Positions 33,099 to 45,521 are shown, numbered from the stretch's first letter. The stretch is 64,000 nt of DNA from Blastocystis hominis (GCF_000151665.1 NW_013171824.1:62001-126000), one strand, 5' to 3'. Notes: generated by a model from the letters alone, not told the origin. Numbers and translations: made by a program.

Positions 33099-33618
33099 AT
33101 GAGTGTTTCAAATTCATCAAACTCGATCATTCGTATTGTCAATATCAATGTCCTAGATAATCCTTCTCCCATAACGCACGCTTTTCAGTTTGAAATCGTT
33201 TTTGAATCTCAAAAAGACCTTCCCGAAGGTACTAATTTTCATTTGGAATCATCAAATAGATTTGGAATGGCGCATTTTGTATGTAGGCGATCACAAATCA
33301 ATGGAATATGATCAAATACTCGATTCGATTCTCGTGGGGCCAATTTCGCGTGGAACACACAAGTTTTGTTTTCAAGTATGTTTAGTCCCATTCTTCCATT
33401 TTCGAGGCCAACGCTCCCGATTATACAAAGATTCCCGATGCATCGATTTTGGGCTTGACGGTGATTCTTCTGTCTTGTTATTACAAGTCCCAAGAATTTG
33501 TGCGCGTCGGTTACTATTTGAACGTCAGTTGCAACACTCCTTGGAAGCAATATTCCCAAATCGAGCGTATTATCTATGCAGATAAGCCGCGAATAACCTA
33601 TTTTCCCATTTCTTGGTG
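33099..33618 (+). CDS. histone chaperone ASF1
   Basis: Nearly the whole conserved ASF1 core is visible: [81 protein letters not shown], then [15 protein letters not shown]1 carries H3-H4 dimers to assembly factors. Two 31-nt introns interrupt it (near 33229 and 33376). The frame ends TCT TGG TG, then GAT and TGTTTGTT (33622-33629), where other ASF1 proteins read INWED. With no encoded stop there, the TGA would come from polyadenylation. That gives a tail-less ASF1 core of about 150 residues. Confidence 0.92.
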
Positions 33619-33629
33619 GATTGTTTGTT
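33619..33629 (+). terminator. poly(A) site motif, stop-creating (ASF1)
   Basis: Coding TG, spacer GAT, TGTTTGTT. The family's conserved domain boundary falls exactly at the predicted stop. Confidence 0.75.
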
Positions 33630-33873
33630 GTGATCCAATTTGATATATCTCTTTCGGATTGCACTGTAGCAGATTGATTCGTAAAATCGCGATCCTTCTC
33701 TGAACGTTCGTTACTATCTTGTGGTTCTCATATCTTCTCAAATCTCTATTATCTGAAATCCGCTAGCAAAGCCAATATCCAACTCCATTTCCACACTCCG
33801 ACATCATAATCCCAACTTTGTTCTCTCAAACAATCCAAATAAACACTCCATCACACACTTTGCGTCTCATAAA

Positions 33874-35766
33874 CTAACCAACCGACTTCCCGGCAACGTC
33901 GATGGCAAACTCATCGGGATCGAGCTCGCCATCCTCTTCAACTTCCTCTGCTGCTCCCACCTCGCGCTCTACTTCTCATCTCCATCCTCCTCTCCTACCG
34001 ACGCCGGTGGATTGGTGACCCACGGAAATGTCAACACTTCGCGCATGCTAATTCGTTCGTTCGGGTTTTTACACAGCATATTCTTCACCAGAATCAACGC
34101 GTCTCTCGACACGGCCTCCCAGTCCTTCTCTTCGTACTTGACGCGATCATGCACCGTCTGATGCAGCAGCTCGCTCTGCGTCTCGCCCGAGAACGGCGGA
34201 TAGCCCATCAGCAAGATAAACAGCGTCACGCCCAGCGAATACACGTCGGCCTTCTCCGAATACGCGCAGTTCTACGTCCCACTCCCTCCAAACCCCGCAC
34301 ACTAATCACTTCCGGCGCCATAAATCCCGCGGTTCCGACGACCTCGCTACCCATCACTTCCCGCCTCACGAAACGCACTTGGTGTCGCGATTGAAGCGAT
34401 CCATGAGCAGCGAGCACCCGAAATCGGCGAGTTTCATGGGCGAATGCGAGTCGTTGGACTCGTAAATTATGTTCTCCGGCTTCACGTCCAGGTGAAAAAT
34501 GTGCTCCTTGTGCAGCTCTTCCAGCGCGCTCCCGATCCGACGGATCACGTTCGCCGCCTCGCGCTCTATCGTCCAGAGAGGATCCTTGGAATACCCGAAA
34601 AACAGCCTTTTTTTGCCACGCGATGGTAGAGATCGCCGCCGCCCAAATACTCCATCACGATGTGCACGAGCAGCGGATCCTCGTAGATGTCGACGATGCG
34701 CGCGATGTGCTCGCTGTGGATTCGGTTTTTGACCGCACGAAGCACGAGGAGCTCTTGACGGAGCACTGATGCGTCGATGTTCCCGCGATGGATCACTTTG
34801 ATCGCGAATACTTCGCCCGTGCTTATCTGCTGGCCGAGGTGCACAACGCCGTAGCGACCTTTGCCGAGGGTGTCCAAGATGCGGAAGCTATCATGAATGG
34901 AGCGTCGCGAGTTCGGGTTGGGGGCGTAGATGCGACGGTTGAGGGCGATGATGAGGGAGATCAGGCGAATCCACTGGTCCTGCGAGGAGTGAGGGAGAAA
35001 GGGGATCATTACGCGTTGTTGTGTGCTATAGGCCTCGACGTTGTAGAGACGCTCGGATTTGTTCGGTATGATTGAAAAGGCATACGGATGGTCGGGGATA
35101 TTCTCTACCATCACTTTGCCATCGGCGGTAATTTCGCTCGTTCGACGAGCCACTTTGAGGTTATTCACCTGCAGGTTACGAGGCAGAAAATAAGGGGAAA
35201 CGTCAAAGTAGATAAGTGTAGAACCAAGAATCCGGAAATAGCGGCGCTTCCACATTTGCAGACCGCGAAATCCCTTCTTCCGTAGATTCCCTTCAAAATG
35301 AATCTGGAACAGCAGGTTCTTCGCCTCATCAATAGACATCCTTTCGAGATCTTCCTGTCGGAGGGCGAGAATGTCTTTTCCATTCAGCAACACCTTCTGC
35401 AGCGAGACAGAATACTCCGGGGAGTCCTCAAACTTGAACTCGTCAAAGAAGGTTCCTTTGAACAAATCTCGAATGGTGTTGCGTCTTCCGCGCACCGAGG
35501 ACGGCATCGGTGAATCGGAAGATGGCGTCGGAGAATTCACAGTTTGGTCCATAATTATCGTGCAACCATCGTTTCCGACCGTGAAATCGCCAAGGTCAGA
35601 AACTTGATCGTTCGATAAAGGCTGATCGTTCATTCGCCACCTTTCCACTGTTCGACTTTTAAACATCCGGGCAACTCGATTTCCTATTTCAGGCTTTGTA
35701 CTCGCAAACAACTTCCTTAATCGTTCCTTACTATCTACACCACCGAATTGGCTTTGTTCTCTCCAT
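33874..35766 (-). CDS. PH-domain Ser/Thr protein kinase (CAMK-like)
   Basis: The start MERTKPIR is spliced over a 28-nt intron to KLFASTKPEIGNRVARMF. A linker follows (about residues 40-150). A PH domain (EGNLRKKGFRGLQMWKRRYF, then QDQWIRLISLIIAL) follows, and then a kinase domain: GKGRYGVVHLG, FAIKVI, HLDVKPENI, LADFGCSLL, GTAGFMAPEV, LGVTLFILLMGYPPF and WVTNP at the end. HLD in place of HRD is typical of several CAMK kinases. PH binding would place it at phosphoinositide membranes. Introns of 28-38 nt were inferred, including one that replaces the apparent end GDEK with GAAEEVEEDGELDPDEF and TAG at 33874-33876. A TG-GAG-TGTTTATT poly(A) element on the minus strand lies just downstream (33838-33845). 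Confidence 0.8.
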
Positions 35767-35815
35767 GATGTGTCTGAAACAAACAAGTATGGAATGTAAT
35801 CCAAAACCACAGTGA

Positions 35816-37096
35816 TTACATAGCATTAATAATATCCTGCACATCACCCTTGTACAAAGTGCACATGTTAGCCAGGGTGCGAGCATACTTCATCGAATAG
35901 TCGTTGAATCCATAAGTGCTCTGGTACTTCTCCAACACAGCGTTGTAGCAAGGCCAGTTCTTCTCAGCGAAGTGGAGCTTCAACATCGTGTCGTCGTTCT
36001 TCATCACTTTTCTCACCAGCTGCTTGAAGTAGCGATCCACGTTCAGATTGCGCTCAGCAATCTCCATGTACTTCGCGTACGCCTCACGATCGTTCGCATC
36101 CAACGCACGGTTCTTCCAGAACAGCAGATCGTTCAGACGCGAATCCCACTGCTCCACACGGCGGTTCTCAGAGCGCAGGAAGCGACGACGTCCCGCAACC
36201 TCCGAAATGTAATCACCCACAGGCTCCTGAGCAATTTCCATATCTCCGAACTGAAGAGGATGCGAAGTCGTCGTGAAGTCCTTCGCGTCATCGAACTGCT
36301 TCTGAAGAGTCAGAGTGGACAGATCGGCAGCATCATCCTGCTCCAACCAGAAGCAAGACCAGACCTCACCCAGGCAAGAACCAATATGGACACCATCGAC
36401 CACATCATCATTAGGAGGACAGTAAGTACCCCAAGAGGACTCATTGGGAAGTGTAGAGGACAGAGCATAAGCGTTGATGTCATTGGGAAGAGTCTGCCAC
36501 ATGGAACCAGACTCGCAAGCCTCCAAATAGTAGACCAGCTTTCCATACTTGCCCTCATCGTACATCGTCTGGATCGTCTGAACCAGCTCCCTAGCAGTAA
36601 GGTAATCACCATCAGGCATAGCCACAATGTTATCACCTCCATGATCAATGTAATAGAGGAAGATATGATCGTCCTTGTTGGTCTTGAGGACCTTAGGGTT
36701 CTCAATTCCAGTCATATTACGGACAGAGCCAGAATCACCGAGCAGAATGTTCAGGTAGAGCTCCTTGGTCAGCTTGTACTTATGGTCATAATCAATAACC
36801 AGACCCTCCTGATAGTTGCGCTGGTTGTTTCCAGGGTGGTTGAAAATAGTTCCAGAGAAAGGATTACGTGGGTGATCAGGAAGATCTCCGTACATGATGG
36901 TGATAATGTGATCGGGATCAAACTTGTGATCGATCAGAATACCATACATGTGAGCCACATCGGACTGGTGTCTGTAGTTGCCGTATCCTAGTTGTCAAAG
37001 AGCAAATGAAAGAATACCGCTGGATCCAGCAAGCAGCACTGCCCACTTCGAAGCAGAGGCAATGGCCAGGAGAAGAACAAAGAATGAGAATTTCAT
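35816..37096 (-). CDS. legumain-type cysteine protease, copy 1
   Basis: The first exon is a signal peptide, MKFSFFVLLLAIASA, followed by SKWAVLLAGSSG. A 30-nt intron (36988-37017) joins it to YGNYRHQSDVAHMY. C13 legumain hallmarks are HIFLYYIDHGG (catalytic His) and LVYYLEACESGSM (catalytic Cys), plus YGD and the C-terminal prodomain. Legumains cleave after Asn or Asp. In Blastocystis such enzymes are known as lysosomal or secreted proteases linked to gut effects. The last roughly 190 codons are identical to copy 2 at 38880. Stop TAA is at 35816-35818. A TTGTTTGTTT word about 30 nt downstream on the minus strand is the likely poly(A) element. Confidence 0.93.
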
Positions 37097-37132
37097 AGCT
37101 TACAAAGAAAATATGATAATTCAACGTAAGAT

Positions 37133-37180
37133 TATCATGCATAAGTAACTTGCACATTAGAGCCTGCAGGACGACATGCA
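37133..37180 (-). promoter_or_regulatory. conserved promoter block of legumain copy 1
   Basis: A block about 37-85 nt upstream of the ATG contains ATCATGCATAA, TTGCACA and CAGGACGACATGCA (plus-strand spelling). The same words occur in the same order and spacing ahead of copy 2, although the rest of the flanks has diverged. Confidence 0.5.
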
Positions 37181-38879
37181 TCGATGATGCATCGCACTAT
37201 CTTGCTGGCATCCAATCATATTACGCTCGATTATTTGCGACACAATTGTTTGGAAACTTGTTTTATCTGGATATATAGATTGTACTTACAACACATGTTC
37301 AGATTTTGGTACAGTTTCGAAATCCTCTTTCGTCGATTTTGTAATTAGGGAGAATTGCATAGGACAGGGAAATAGTGAGAATATACATCTCAGATAAGTG
37401 ATTTAGCTTGCTAAGATTTCCGTAAAATGGAGAGACAACCAACGTAGAATAGGATATTATGAACATATTTGAGTTGATTATAGTGCGGATAGCGTCTAGA
37501 ATAGTTTTTAGGTGGGTAGTGAGAAGGTATGAGATGAGAGTAACAATATTCTGTTAGGTTGCGGTTTTTCTTTGTAAGCAGAGATCAAAATAGTAGAACT
37601 GAAAGGAGATTGTAGTTGATTTTCGGAATGTGAAATCGAAGGTGGCACAATCGTAGAAAGATATTATGAATGTGGAAGTAATTTATTAATCCTTGACTCG
37701 TCTTTTGATGTACGTACATGATAAAATGATGACTGTTTAGTGTCAAGTTGGATTTGGATTATTTGGCGCTATTTTGTATACCAGTGCTTGCTATATTCGT
37801 GAATTTGTTTATTCATGGCGAGTGATCTATTTTTACGTGTGACATGGTTATTTCTCCATGCTTGATAACTCGTTGTTATTATTGAACATTGCACTGTGTG
37901 TTGTGAGACAAATAGTCCAATATATATATATACATAATATCGCATTGTTTTCAGTCAAATTCATCTTTCCAAGTATCGCAAGTTTTATCATCGTTCCTTG
38001 ATTTTCATTGAATGGATACTGTATTTTATCCATCTATTCTTGATTGCAAGCCTTAATTATGAGAATGTCAGTGTCCATTTTCGAAAGTTGTGTTCTCCTT
38101 TTCGCCTTGGTTCAGAAAAGCATGCGATACGAAATTTGCTTTCTATTGGACGATTAATAATGATTCGTGAAGTCAAGTCAAATAATTCAAATTCCTATAA
38201 ATTCTATTATCGAGTGTGTTTTTTATTTATTCATGATGTGACATGAACAAATAGAAGCGTCTAGTCCTCTTTCAATGAATATTGACAAATCCTCACTAAT
38301 TAAGATTGACTATTATCCGCTGGATAATAAAATCATCGTCTGACTAAATTGCATGCAGTATCCAGCGTCACATTCTCAAAAGTGGTACAAACTACATCTG
38401 AATAGTTTAATTTTATTCAAATTTTCCACTATACGGTATATACTTGTAGACAGTGTCGATACAATGAAGCTAGTCGAATAAACAGTCGACTTACTGGCAG
38501 AACTACAGTGGATTGATATGGAATGGGAAAATTTGTGGCAAGAATAGTCTGAATAGACAATTTGCTTACTTTTATTTCTTGCCACATCTTGTATCATACA
38601 AATGAGTGAGTGTGTGACTACTAGTACATGAAGTAAATATGAACTCTCCAGAGATAATTAATATAATCCAATATCGAATTGTGTGAATTTGTTCTGTCTC
38701 TATAGAGTAAATTCATGTTTTGTATTCCAATCCAATAGACTTCAATATTCATGGTCTGATCGTATTTTTGCATCAATATCAACTCTTCAACACTCCTCCC
38801 ACAATTAAAATATCGATTCCTCCCTTCAGTTCAATGTATTTATCTCACAAACATTCAATGAAACTCAAAATCATAGTGA
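37181..38879. other. 1.7-kb AT-rich spacer between legumain copies
   Basis: No credible coding frame or RNA gene. It separates the promoter of copy 1 from the 3' end of copy 2 and does not resemble either gene. Confidence 0.5.
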
Positions 38880-40161
38880 TTACATAGCATTAATAATATC
38901 CTGCACATCACCCTTGTACAAAGTGCACATGTTAGCCAGGGTGCGAGCATACTTCATCGAATAGTCGTTGAATCCATAAGTGCTCTGGTACTTCTCCAAC
39001 ACAGCGTTGTAGCAAGGCCAGTTCTTCTCAGCGAAGTGGAGCTTCAACATCGTGTCGTCGTTCTTCATCACTTTTCTCACCAGCTGCTTGAAGTAGCGAT
39101 CCACGTTCAGATTGCGCTCAGCAATCTCCATGTACTTCGCGTACGCCTCACGATCGTTCGCATCCAACGCACGGTTCTTCCAGAACAGCAGATCGTTCAG
39201 ACGCGAATCCCACTGCTCCACACGGCGGTTCTCAGAGCGCAGGAAGCGACGACGTCCCGCAACCTCCGAAATGTAATCACCCACAGGCTCCTGAGCAATT
39301 TCCATATCTCCGAACTGAAGAGGATGCGAAGTCGTCGTGAAGTCCTTCGCGTCATCGAACTGCTTCTGAAGAGTCAGAGTGGACAGATCGGCAGCATCAT
39401 CCTGCTCCAACCAGAAGCAAGACCAGACCTCACCCAAGCAGGTACCAATATGGACACCATCGACCACATCGTCATCGGGAGGACAGAAAGTTCCCCAAGA
39501 ATCCTCTCCAGGGAGAGTAGAGGACAGAGCATAAGCACTAATATTCTTAGGAAGAGTTTCCCACATGGAACCAGACTCGCAAGCCTCCAAATAGTAGACC
39601 AGCTTTCCATACTTGCCCTCATCGTACATCGTCTGGATCGTCTGAACCAGCTCCCAACCAGTCATCACTCTTCCATGAGGCATGTAAATGACGTTATCAC
39701 CTCCATGATCAATGTAATAGAGGAAGATATGATCGTCCTTGTTGGTCTTGAGGACCTTAGGGTTCTCAATTCCAGTCATATTACGGACAGAGCCAGAATC
39801 ACCGAGCAGAATGCTCATGTAGAGCTCCTTGGTGAGGTTGTAATTCTGGTCATAATCAATTACCAGACCATCTTGATAGTTGCGCTGGTTGTTTCCAGGG
39901 TGGTTGAAAATAGTTCCAGGGAAAGGGTTGAAGCGGTTGTAAGCCATATCTCCGTACATGATGGTGATAATGTGATCGGGATTGAACTCATGATCTCTCA
40001 GAACTGCGTACATGTGAGCCACATCGGACTGGTGTCTGTAGTTGAAGATTCCTGTGAATCAGTAAGAGGGGATACAGATTACCATAAGAACCCGCAAACA
40101 AGACTGCCCACTTCGAAGCAGAGGCAATGGCCAAAAGAAGCACAAAGAAAGAAACTCTCAT
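38880..40161 (-). CDS. legumain-type cysteine protease, copy 2
   Basis: Same plan as copy 1: signal peptide MRVSFFVLLLAIASA, SKWAVLFAGSYG, a 31-nt intron (40052-40082), then IFNYRHQSDVAHMYAVLRD. The catalytic His (YYIDHGG) and Cys (LEACESGSM) are intact. Differences from copy 1 cluster in the catalytic domain (for example YMPHGRVMTGWELVQ against AMPDGDYLTARELVQ). From the ADLSTLTLQKQFDD segment to the stop the two genes are identical, which points to gene conversion or a recent partial duplication. Both probably reach the secretory pathway. Confidence 0.93.
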
Positions 40162-40496
40162 TGTCCACGAAAATATTATGTTTTATAGTAAGACAATCAT
40201 GCATAAACACATTGCACACAAAAGCCTACAGGACGACATGCACCCCAAGCAGAACACCCTTAGATTGTGTTAACCAATCAAATGGAATGCCGCCATTCTT
40301 AGCCATTTGGAGTTTAGTGTATTATTATATGGATTCACGGAGTATACACACAATAGAATCGTTATTTATAAGGAAAATGCACGTAACTTTCACAGATATG
40401 TAGAGTTCACAAATGCAACGATTACACAATCTCAAATCCGTGTGCTCTGTTTTGGCTATTTTGTGTTTGTAATACTGTCAAACCACGGAAAGCAAT
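40162..40496. other. divergent promoter region with conserved block
   Basis: Lies between legumain copy 2 (-) and the giant secreted protein (+). The segment 40196-40242 repeats the promoter words seen upstream of copy 1 (ATCATGCATAA, TTGCACA, CAGGACGACATGCA). Confidence 0.45.
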
Positions 40497-43400
40497 ATGC
40501 ACAGTTTATGGCTTTTGCGCATAGTTGTGTTTTTCCTGCTGGGGATTATCTCCTGTATGTGCCATCGAATTTGATGAGTATATAGTAGCAGAATGCACGC
40601 AGTGTGAAAATGGAGAGCATTTCACTCTGATTAGTAAAATACGAGGCAATTGGATCAAATGGAAATTTAGATATTATAGCAGCAATGACAGATCGAAAGT
40701 AACAAATAGCCCATGGAAACTCCGTGACTCTGTCGAATCTGAGTCCTTACAAGAAGAACTCTGTGTGGAACGGGCGGAGAATGATGATTATCTCTTCGAA
40801 GTTTACTTGTTTTTGTAATAACTCGTCTCAAGTGGGTAGAACAAAGCGAAGCCCGAATTCGGCTCTCTTTTTCATGCTCTACGAAGGAGGCGTGCCTACA
40901 GATTCAAATTTGTTGGCCGCCCTGGAGGTTCCTCCGCATGAAACGCAAGCGAACGTTTCGTTCCACTTCCGACCCTCTTCCTGCTCCAGAACGTTCTTCC
41001 ATTTCTGTTACCATCACGCGGCCTCGCCGTTCTGGGTAGGTCCGATTGCCTTTGTTTCATCACCAGGAATCGTTCTCGATCACCGGCTTCAACCCCGACA
41101 CGGCCGTTCGTGAACGCCTCTACTTCCACAACCACACCACTCCGTCCCGCTCAGTCCTGACCTCCTTCCTCTGCATCGACCCCTCCTACACGCGTCTGCA
41201 CATCACTCTCTCTTCTCCGTACTCCCTCTCCCCTCCCTTTCTCCCTCAGCCACTCTCTCGGGTGGAGCCCTCTCTCCTTCGTCCAGCAATTCAGCGCCAA
41301 AGGCTATCTCCTCGGCTCCTTCTCCCTCCTATCCGCCTCCTCCCGTTCCTCTTCCCTCTTCTGGGACGACGGAGAGTCCTCAGCGCTCGTCCCTCTCACC
41401 TTCCACCTCGCTTCCTCCACCTCTCCATTCGATGATGTCATCGCCTTTCTCCGTCCCCTCGACCCTTCTCACCCTCGCCAAGCCTCCGTCTGGCTCTCCG
41501 GCGCTGCCGAGCCCTCTCTCTGGCGCACCGTCTGGATCGACGCCCCCGCCCAGACCCGCGGGACGCTCGCCTCCCTCGGCTTCCGCGGGGATTCCGCGCT
41601 CCTCGAGGCCTACTTCGACGGTGATCGCGTGTTAACCGCGGAACTCGCCTCCTCGGCGGGCGTTTCGCAGTGGAACGTGTCCTGTATCGCTCCGAAACCT
41701 TTGATTTTAATCCTAGACCCGCGTGCGACGTGCCCTCCCTTTTCCCGCCACAGCTTCTTCGCCCCGCGGTTACTCGCGGGGTCGTCGTTCCTCGCCCGCT
41801 CCCCCACGCAGTCCGCGATCTTCAACGCGACTTGCGACGCCCACGGCCACTCCTCGGCCTCGCTGGCTCCCTGCGAGTGTCCCGCGGTGCGCGACGCGCA
41901 GGCCATCGACTGGCCACAGTCCCTTCCCCACACGCTCCTCCACAAGCCCTGCGCCGCGCCCTTCTTCGGCTCCGTCACGCGCTGGTGCTCCGCCTCCTGC
42001 CGCTGGGTGCTCCTCCGCGACCACTGCCAGCTCCGCTCCTGCCCGCCGCAGCTCGGCTTCGGCGTCGCCTGGCCGCGCTCGCGCCCCGGCACCGTCGTCT
42101 CCGTGCCCTGCGCGCACCAGCCCTTCGAGCCCGCGCTCACGCGCCGCTGCGCCGAGAACGGCGAGTGGGCGCCCGTCCAGCTCGGCGCCTGCGCCTGCCC
42201 CGCCGAGCCCGGCTGGCCCAGCACGCCCGGCAATGCCTACGCGCAGCGGCAATGCCCGGAGGGCTTCCAGGGCGCGGTGAAGCGGCGCTGCAGCCGCATG
42301 GGGGAGTGGGGAGACGCGATGTGGGACTGCCGGTCGCTGGCGTGCCCCGCGGAACGCGTCGGGGCGCTGGAGTTTCCGGAGACTCCCGCGGGGAAGAGCG
42401 TGGAGGTGGGGTGCGGGAGCCCGTTCGTGGGGTGGATGAGGCGGGAGTGCGACGCGCAGGGGAAGTGGAAGGCGGTGGAAGACAAGTGCCGAATGCAGAC
42501 GTGTTCGGAGTTTCGGTTCTCGCTGGACGCAGCGAATAGCTTGTTTGTGTTCTATCTGGGGAATGTGTCGAGCACGCACCTCGAGATGACGGTGCGCTCC
42601 GCGGGGAACCGGACGTTCTCTGCGCAGGGGTCGCACGTGCATAGCGACCCGCTGGAAGCGTCGATTCCGCACGAAATCAGCATTGCGGCGTGGAATCGAT
42701 CGGTTTTGCTGGACGCTTGTTTCATCCAGAACGTCGTCGTTTCCGATTCCTGCGTGGAGATCGAGCCGCCGTTTCTGGTCTCGGTGGATGCGTCGCTTCG
42801 AGCCACGTTCGGGATTGTGTTCCCGCACTGCGGAACACTCTCTCCCGCCTCGTTTTTGTTCTCTCTGGTGGCGATCCCGTCGTCGGAGTGCGCGACTCCT
42901 TTTTCATGGAGCGAAGAATTCGCGTGCGAAGAGGAAACGTCGAACTGTGCGAGTCGCGAGATCGCCCACGTGGCGGTTCCGCGGTCTCTCCTTCCCCAAT
43001 GCGCCTACCAAGCGTCCTATGCGCTCTCTCTCGACAAGTCTACGCGCCTCCCTCTCGAATCGCCCTTCTTCACCTTCCGTCCCGCTTCGCTCTGCCCCGA
43101 ATTCACCTTCGACATCTCCACCTCCCTCGTCTCGATCGACTTCGTCGCCGTCTCCTGGTTCGCCAACCGCCCTCTCGTCTATCGCAAGATCGTCCTCCGC
43201 CTCGGCGTGGCCTCCTCTCGGCCGCGCCAGCTGGCCCAGCTGGACGCTTCCAACGTTCGCGTGCGGCCCGTCTGCACCAGCGTGGCGACGTGTCACAAAC
43301 TCTCCATGATCACCGTCCCCATCCCCAAGCGCGACGCCTGGATCGTCGTGAACGTCCAGGCCGAGACCGAGGACCTCTGCAGTCCGCGTCTGGAGGCCAG

Positions 43401-45521
43401 CTCCGCGTTCTACGCGTTCGCATCGATCGTCACGCGCGTCGAGGTCGCGCCAGAAGACTCGTATCTGCGACTGAACGTGCTGCATTTGTCGGTACCCGCG
43501 TGGATCGACGTGTCCGTCTTCAACATCCTCGGCGAGGAGCTCAAGCACGTGACCCATCCGTTGTTCTATCGGAATCTCACCACGCTCACGGTGGGCGGTC
43601 TGCACCCCAATTCGCGCTATCGCGTCACGTGGAGGATCTCCGACCACTCCCAATTCGCCATTCAGAACCAAACTCAAGTCGTCACCAAGCCTTTCCATCC
43701 GCCCGAACTCAAACTTCACGTTCTCTATGCCGGATCCACGTCGATCCTGGTTCGCTTCTGGGCATCTATCACTGCACAAGCGCGTTGTCGATTCGCTCCG
43801 AGCGATTCGGACTCCAGCTTTGGCTCTGGATCGGAATCGAGCTCCAACTTTGGATCCAAATCTGTTTTTGAATCGAACTCTCAATCCAAATCTGCCTTCG
43901 AATCGAACTCTCAATCCCACTCTTCATTCGAATCGACCTTCAACTCGAATCCTCACTCCGATTCAGCCTCCGATTCGCCCCCTATTCATCCCTACGACGC
44001 CTGGTCCATTCGCATCGGCCGTCTCTCCTCTGCCGAAGAGACGCTCCGCTCCCTCTCCGCTCCGCCCTCCAGCCACGTTCTCTGGTGCCTTCTCTTCGAC
44101 GAGGCTGGCGAAGTCCACCTCTCCTCCGCGCCCTCCCGCGTTTCCTTCTCTCTCCGCCCATCCCCGCGGCAAGAGCCCGCGCAAGTGCTCTCCATCTCTC
44201 CTCCCGCCTCGCTGCGTCTGCTCCCCTACGGCACGCGCGTCACCGTCCAGTTCTCGCGCCCCATCACGCTCCGCGAGCCCGACCGTCTGCTCTACTACCG
44301 AGCCAGCGACGGCCTCTCCGTCTACGCGCCCGCGCAGCCCTCCGTGGTCCAGGACTCGCCGTCCTCCTTCTCCTTCCTGCTCCAGCCCGCCCACACCGAC
44401 GTTCCGGTCGACGTGTGTCTGCTCTCTGCGAGCAGCGTGCTCGATGCGCAGACCGGACGCCCCGCAGTCTTCCCGCCCGTTTCGTCTTCGCCGGCGGGGC
44501 TGGCGGGGCTGGCGGGGCTGGCCGGTTCGTCGAATTCGAAATCGAAATCGAAATCTTCGTCCAGTGCTTCGAGTTCTTCATCGAATGGCTCATCCACCTC
44601 ATCAAAGTCGTCATCTTCGCCGTCATCTTCGCCGTCCCCCTCCTGCCTCTCCATCTATCGCATCATCGTCCCCGGAGGTGCGTCCTCGCTCCTCTCTTCT
44701 CTCTAGACGTCTTCATCGTCGAGCAGAAATCGCTCCTCTCCTCCGACCTCTTCCTCGAAGACCCGCTTCTCCTCGGCCACGCGCTGGACCCCATCGCCGT
44801 CTTCAACGCCACGCTCACGCTCCACTCCCTCACCTCCTCTCTCACCTCTCCGCTCCGCCTCCCCCATCCCTGCATCGCCACCACCGGACAGGACCTCCTC
44901 CTCTTCCCTCATCGCTGCTGGGCCCACGTCCAGATCCAGCACTCCTACAAGCTCACCATCGAGTACGCCGCCTTCTTCCACGCCGACCGTCCCGCCGTTT
45001 TCCCAGAGCCCTTCTACTTCCGCATCGTCGGATGTACCTCCCTTTCCACGCTTCCACCTAGCTCACCTCCCCGTCGAACTCACCGCTATCGAGCCCGCTA
45101 CCGGCACGCTAGTCCCGCGGAAATCGCAGCTCGTGCTGGTGTTCTCGCAGCCCGTCGAGAAGGGCGCCGGGGCGTTACATTTCGAGCAGTTTCTGGAGAG
45201 CCGGCCGCAGTTCGTTGTGCGGCGATTCGCTGTGGGGAGCGAGGCGGCGGTGATGGAGCGATCGGAGCGGGTTGAGATGGTTTTCCCCGCGGAAAAGCTG
45301 CCGCTGGAGCCGAATAGTTTTTATCGGTTGAGGGTGGACGAGAACATTGTGAAGAACGAGGTGTGGTCGAAGGTGAAGAAGACAGCGACGCTGGAGATGG
45401 TGATTCGGACAGCGGACGATCATTGCAAGTATGTGAAGGTGGCTTCAAGTGTGGGGAAAAAGGTGGAAGTGCTATGCCAGTATGTGGAGACACGCTGTTT
45501 TTGTCAACAGATTTTTATTTG
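40497..45521 (+). CDS. giant secreted Cys-rich (sushi-like) and Ser-rich protein
   Basis: The start gives a clear signal peptide (MHSLWLLRIVVFFLLGIIS), spliced over intron 40555-40585 to LAECTQCENGEHF. After a beta-rich region (near 41090-41630) comes a Cys-rich segment (about 41850-42500) with repeated C..C...W..C units such as RRCAENGEWAPVQLGAC and RRCSRMGEWGDAMWDC. These resemble CCP/sushi modules. Beta-rich, fibronectin-like stretches follow, with two Ser-rich linkers (43799-43980 and 44530-44640). The long central frame is 41629-44706. Introns near 44680 (29 nt) and 45032 (28 nt) extend it. The end reads ATT TTT ATT TG, GAG, TGTTTGTT, so TGA would be poly(A)-made. The splice near 40800 is unresolved. 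It is probably a surface or secreted adhesin-like protein. No membrane anchor was seen. Confidence 0.65.

Noticed and set aside
33969-34244. End of the PH-domain kinase at GDEK
   Set aside because: A 38-nt intron gives an acidic, in-frame continuation that ends shortly before a poly(A) motif.
38640-38880. Possible RNA gene between the legumains
   Set aside because: No cloverleaf, no conserved stem and no promoter boxes seen.
35972-40403. Long plus-strand frames over the legumain genes
   Set aside because: Mirror images of the conserved minus-strand coding sequence.
41770-43920. Minus-strand frames of 340-350 codons
   Set aside because: Antisense of the giant secreted protein in GC-rich DNA, where stop codons are rare.
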